Origin: Amycolatopsis endophytica
GTDB lineage: Bacteria; Actinomycetota; Actinomycetes; Mycobacteriales; Pseudonocardiaceae
Direction: 5' to 3'
Length of the DNA stretch: 64,000 nucleotides
Assembly: GCF_013410405.1 (NCBI RefSeq)
Contig: NZ_JACCFK010000001.1
Span: 1 to 64,000 of the forward strand
Part shown: piece after piece, positions 62,639-64,000 of the stretch
How positions within the stretch are numbered: position 1 is the stretch's first letter
How the letters are laid out: each line of letters starts with the position of its first letter
Notes under the pieces: model-generated
Told to the model about the DNA's origin: nothing
Database searches by the model: none
What the model saw: only the letters and a program-made list of their open reading frames with translations
Program-made: the position numbers and the translations under genes

Positions 62639-64000
62639 CGCGACGTCTTCCGCGCGCCGCCGAGCAGCGCGTACAGTCCGCCCGCGACGACCAGCGTGAT
62701 GACCCAGCCCAGGCCGTTCTGCCCGGGCCAGGTGCCCGCGAACGGTCCGGTGAACCAGACGTCCTCGCCGGTTCCGGCCGTGGTGAACAGGTAGCCCGCG
62801 ACGATCCCCGCCGCCCAGGACAGCAACGCGCGCGGCTCGACCCCGAGCCGGTACCAGTACCCGCTGGTCCGGCCCAGGTCCATCAGCGCGTCCGGGTCGT
62901 AGTGGCGGCGGCGCAGCATGTCCACGCCGAACACGCCGACCCACGCCGTGATCGGCACCGCGAGCAGGCTGATGAACGCGATGAACGGCCCGTAGAAGTT
63001 GTCCGCGACCAGCATGAAGTAGGCCGCGCCCGCGAACGTGACGACGACGTCGACGACCACCGCGTAGACCCGCTTGATCCGGATGCCCAGCGTCAGCGTG
63101 GTCAATCCGGCCGAGTACACCGACAGGTGGTTGGACAGCAGCAGCCCGCCGAACGCCGCCAGCAGGTAGGGCACCGCCATCCACGCGGGCAGCATCGAGC
63201 GGATCGCCGCGACCGGGTCGTCGGCCTGCGCCAGCGTCGGATCGCCCGCGGAGAGCAGGCTGCCCAGCCCGATCAGCAGCACGAGCGGGATCCCCGCGCC
63301 CGCCGCGGCGGAGAGCACGAGCGAACCGCCGCGCACCGACGGGGACTGGTAGCGGGACATGTCGGCGGAGGCGTTCGCCCAGCCGATCCCGGTTCCGGCG
63401 GCGATCGTCCCGATCCCGGCGATCATCGCTCCTGCCGACGCGGGTTCCGCGGCCGCGACCGCAGGCCAGTCGATCGTCGCGATCAGGCTCACCGCCACGA
63501 CGATGTTGAGGGCCCCGAAGATCCACGTCGCCCAGCGCTGCACGGCGACCAGTACCGCGTGCCCGAGCCCGGAGACCACCACCGTGCAGGCGACGAAGAC
63601 CGCGATGCACACGATGGTGAGCACCGGCGCCGATTTCGCGTCCGAACCGGTTCCGAACACGATGGCGCACAACGACAACAGCGCGAACGCGGCGGTCGTG
63701 GTGTTGACCGTCTCCCAGCCCAGACGGGACAGCAGTGACACCACGGTCGGGCCCGCGTTGCCCCGCACCCCGAACACCGCGCGGGACAGCGTCAGCCCCG
63801 GCGCTCCCCCGCGCCGCCCGGCGATCGACACCGCGCCGACGATCGCGAACGAGCCCACCGAGCCGATCACCGCGACGATCGCGGCCTGCCAGAAGGTCAG
63901 CCCCTGGATCGCGACGAGCGTGGCGCCCAGCGGCAACCCGAGGATCGAGATGTTCGCCGCGAACCACACCCAGAACAGCTGCCCGGGCCTGCCGGTCCGT
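62635..64000 (-). CDS. NCS1-family nucleobase/cation symporter, N-terminus cut by the window
   Basis: At least 454 residues are visible, with the frame open to the right edge, so the start lies outside. About 11-12 membrane helices are predicted. WFAANISILGLPLGATLV and GWANASADMSRYQSPSVRGG are conserved in NCS1 uptake transporters for cytosine, purines, hydantoin and pyridoxine. The stop overlaps the kinase start (ATGA), so import and phosphorylation are probably coordinated. Confidence 0.92.
   Translation of the reverse strand, partial: RTGRPGQLFWVWFAANISILGLPLGATLVAIQGLTFWQAAIVAVIGSVGSFAIVGAVSIAGRRGGAPGLTLSRAVFGVRGNAGPTVVSLLSRLGWETVNTTTAAFALLSLCAIVFGTGSDAKSAPVLTIVCIAVFVACTVVVSGLGHAVLVAVQRWATWIFGALNIVVAVSLIATIDWPAVAAAEPASAGAMIAGIGTIAAGTGIGWANASADMSRYQSPSVRGGSLVLSAAAGAGIPLVLLIGLGSLLSAGDPTLAQADDPVAAIRSMLPAWMAVPYLLAAFGGLLLSNHLSVYSAGLTTLTLGIRIKRVYAVVVDVVVTFAGAAYFMLVADNFYGPFIAFISLLAVPITAWVGVFGVDMLRRRHYDPDALMDLGRTSGYWYRLGVEPRALLSWAAGIVAGYLFTTAGTGEDVWFTGPFAGTWPGQNGLGWVITLVVAGGLYALLGGARKTSR

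Overview
The window is very high-GC DNA from an actinomycete of the Pseudonocardiaceae type, most like Amycolatopsis. The evidence is strong GC bias at third codon positions, frequent GTG and TTG starts, F420-type enzymes, an RNase E with an N-terminal IF2-N domain, and a gene order from lepA to folC that largely follows the Mycobacterium tuberculosis Rv2404c-Rv2447c block. The genus is inferred.

Positions 1 to about 19,170 are the integrase-proximal end of an integrative and conjugative element (ICE) inserted at the 3' end of a tRNA-Val(CAC) gene (19133-19204, minus strand). Its left end is outside the window. A minus-strand operon carries a sigma-factor-like regulator, a small pilin-like protein, a VirB6/TrbL-like membrane protein, a PrgI/VirB3-like protein, a VirB4-like ATPase, a VirD4/TraD-like coupling protein, a replication-relaxation protein and the start of a cell-wall hydrolase. 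A plus-strand cargo and integration module carries a degenerate methyltransferase-like protein, an active-looking DNA methyltransferase, a PAPS-reductase-like PP-loop protein, an excisionase and a tyrosine integrase. A minus-strand trio (zinc-ribbon recombinase, XRE regulator, tyrosine recombinase; 12083-15123) sits between the two methyltransferase-like genes and looks like a nested insertion. Four ICE genes (hydrolase, relaxation protein, coupling protein, integrase) show single-base frameshifts, while the roughly 45 kb of chromosome beside them shows none that I could see. The element is therefore probably decaying and immobile, unless the sequence is locally wrong.

From 19.2 to 28 kb: a nitronate monooxygenase, a TetR regulator divergent from a DrrAB-type exporter with a clear palindromic operator, an F420/PPOX-type protein, a small secreted peptide, lepA, a methyltransferase, a VOC protein and an EamA transporter.

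From 28 to 39 kb: rpsT, holA, a SAM-riboswitch-controlled thrC, comEC/comEA, a MarR-VOC pair with twin operators, a DegV protein, and the octT-gpgP-rsfS-nadD operon, which joins methylglucose-lipopolysaccharide, ribosome-silencing and NAD biosynthesis genes. Two perfect DnaA boxes lie upstream of comEA.

From 38.9 to 50 kb: a RecQ helicase fused to a phosphoribosyltransferase domain, about 0.9 kb of non-coding minisatellites, an MHS-family transporter, and the rne / rplU-rpmA-obgE-proB group.

From 50.4 to 64 kb: a secreted S8 protease, a three-gene ABC exporter, an IclR regulator, ndk, a Tat-exported PhoD phosphatase, DUF4260, DUF4233-folC, a methyltransferase, DUF2277, an amidase, and a PfkB kinase coupled to an NCS1 permease that runs off the right edge.
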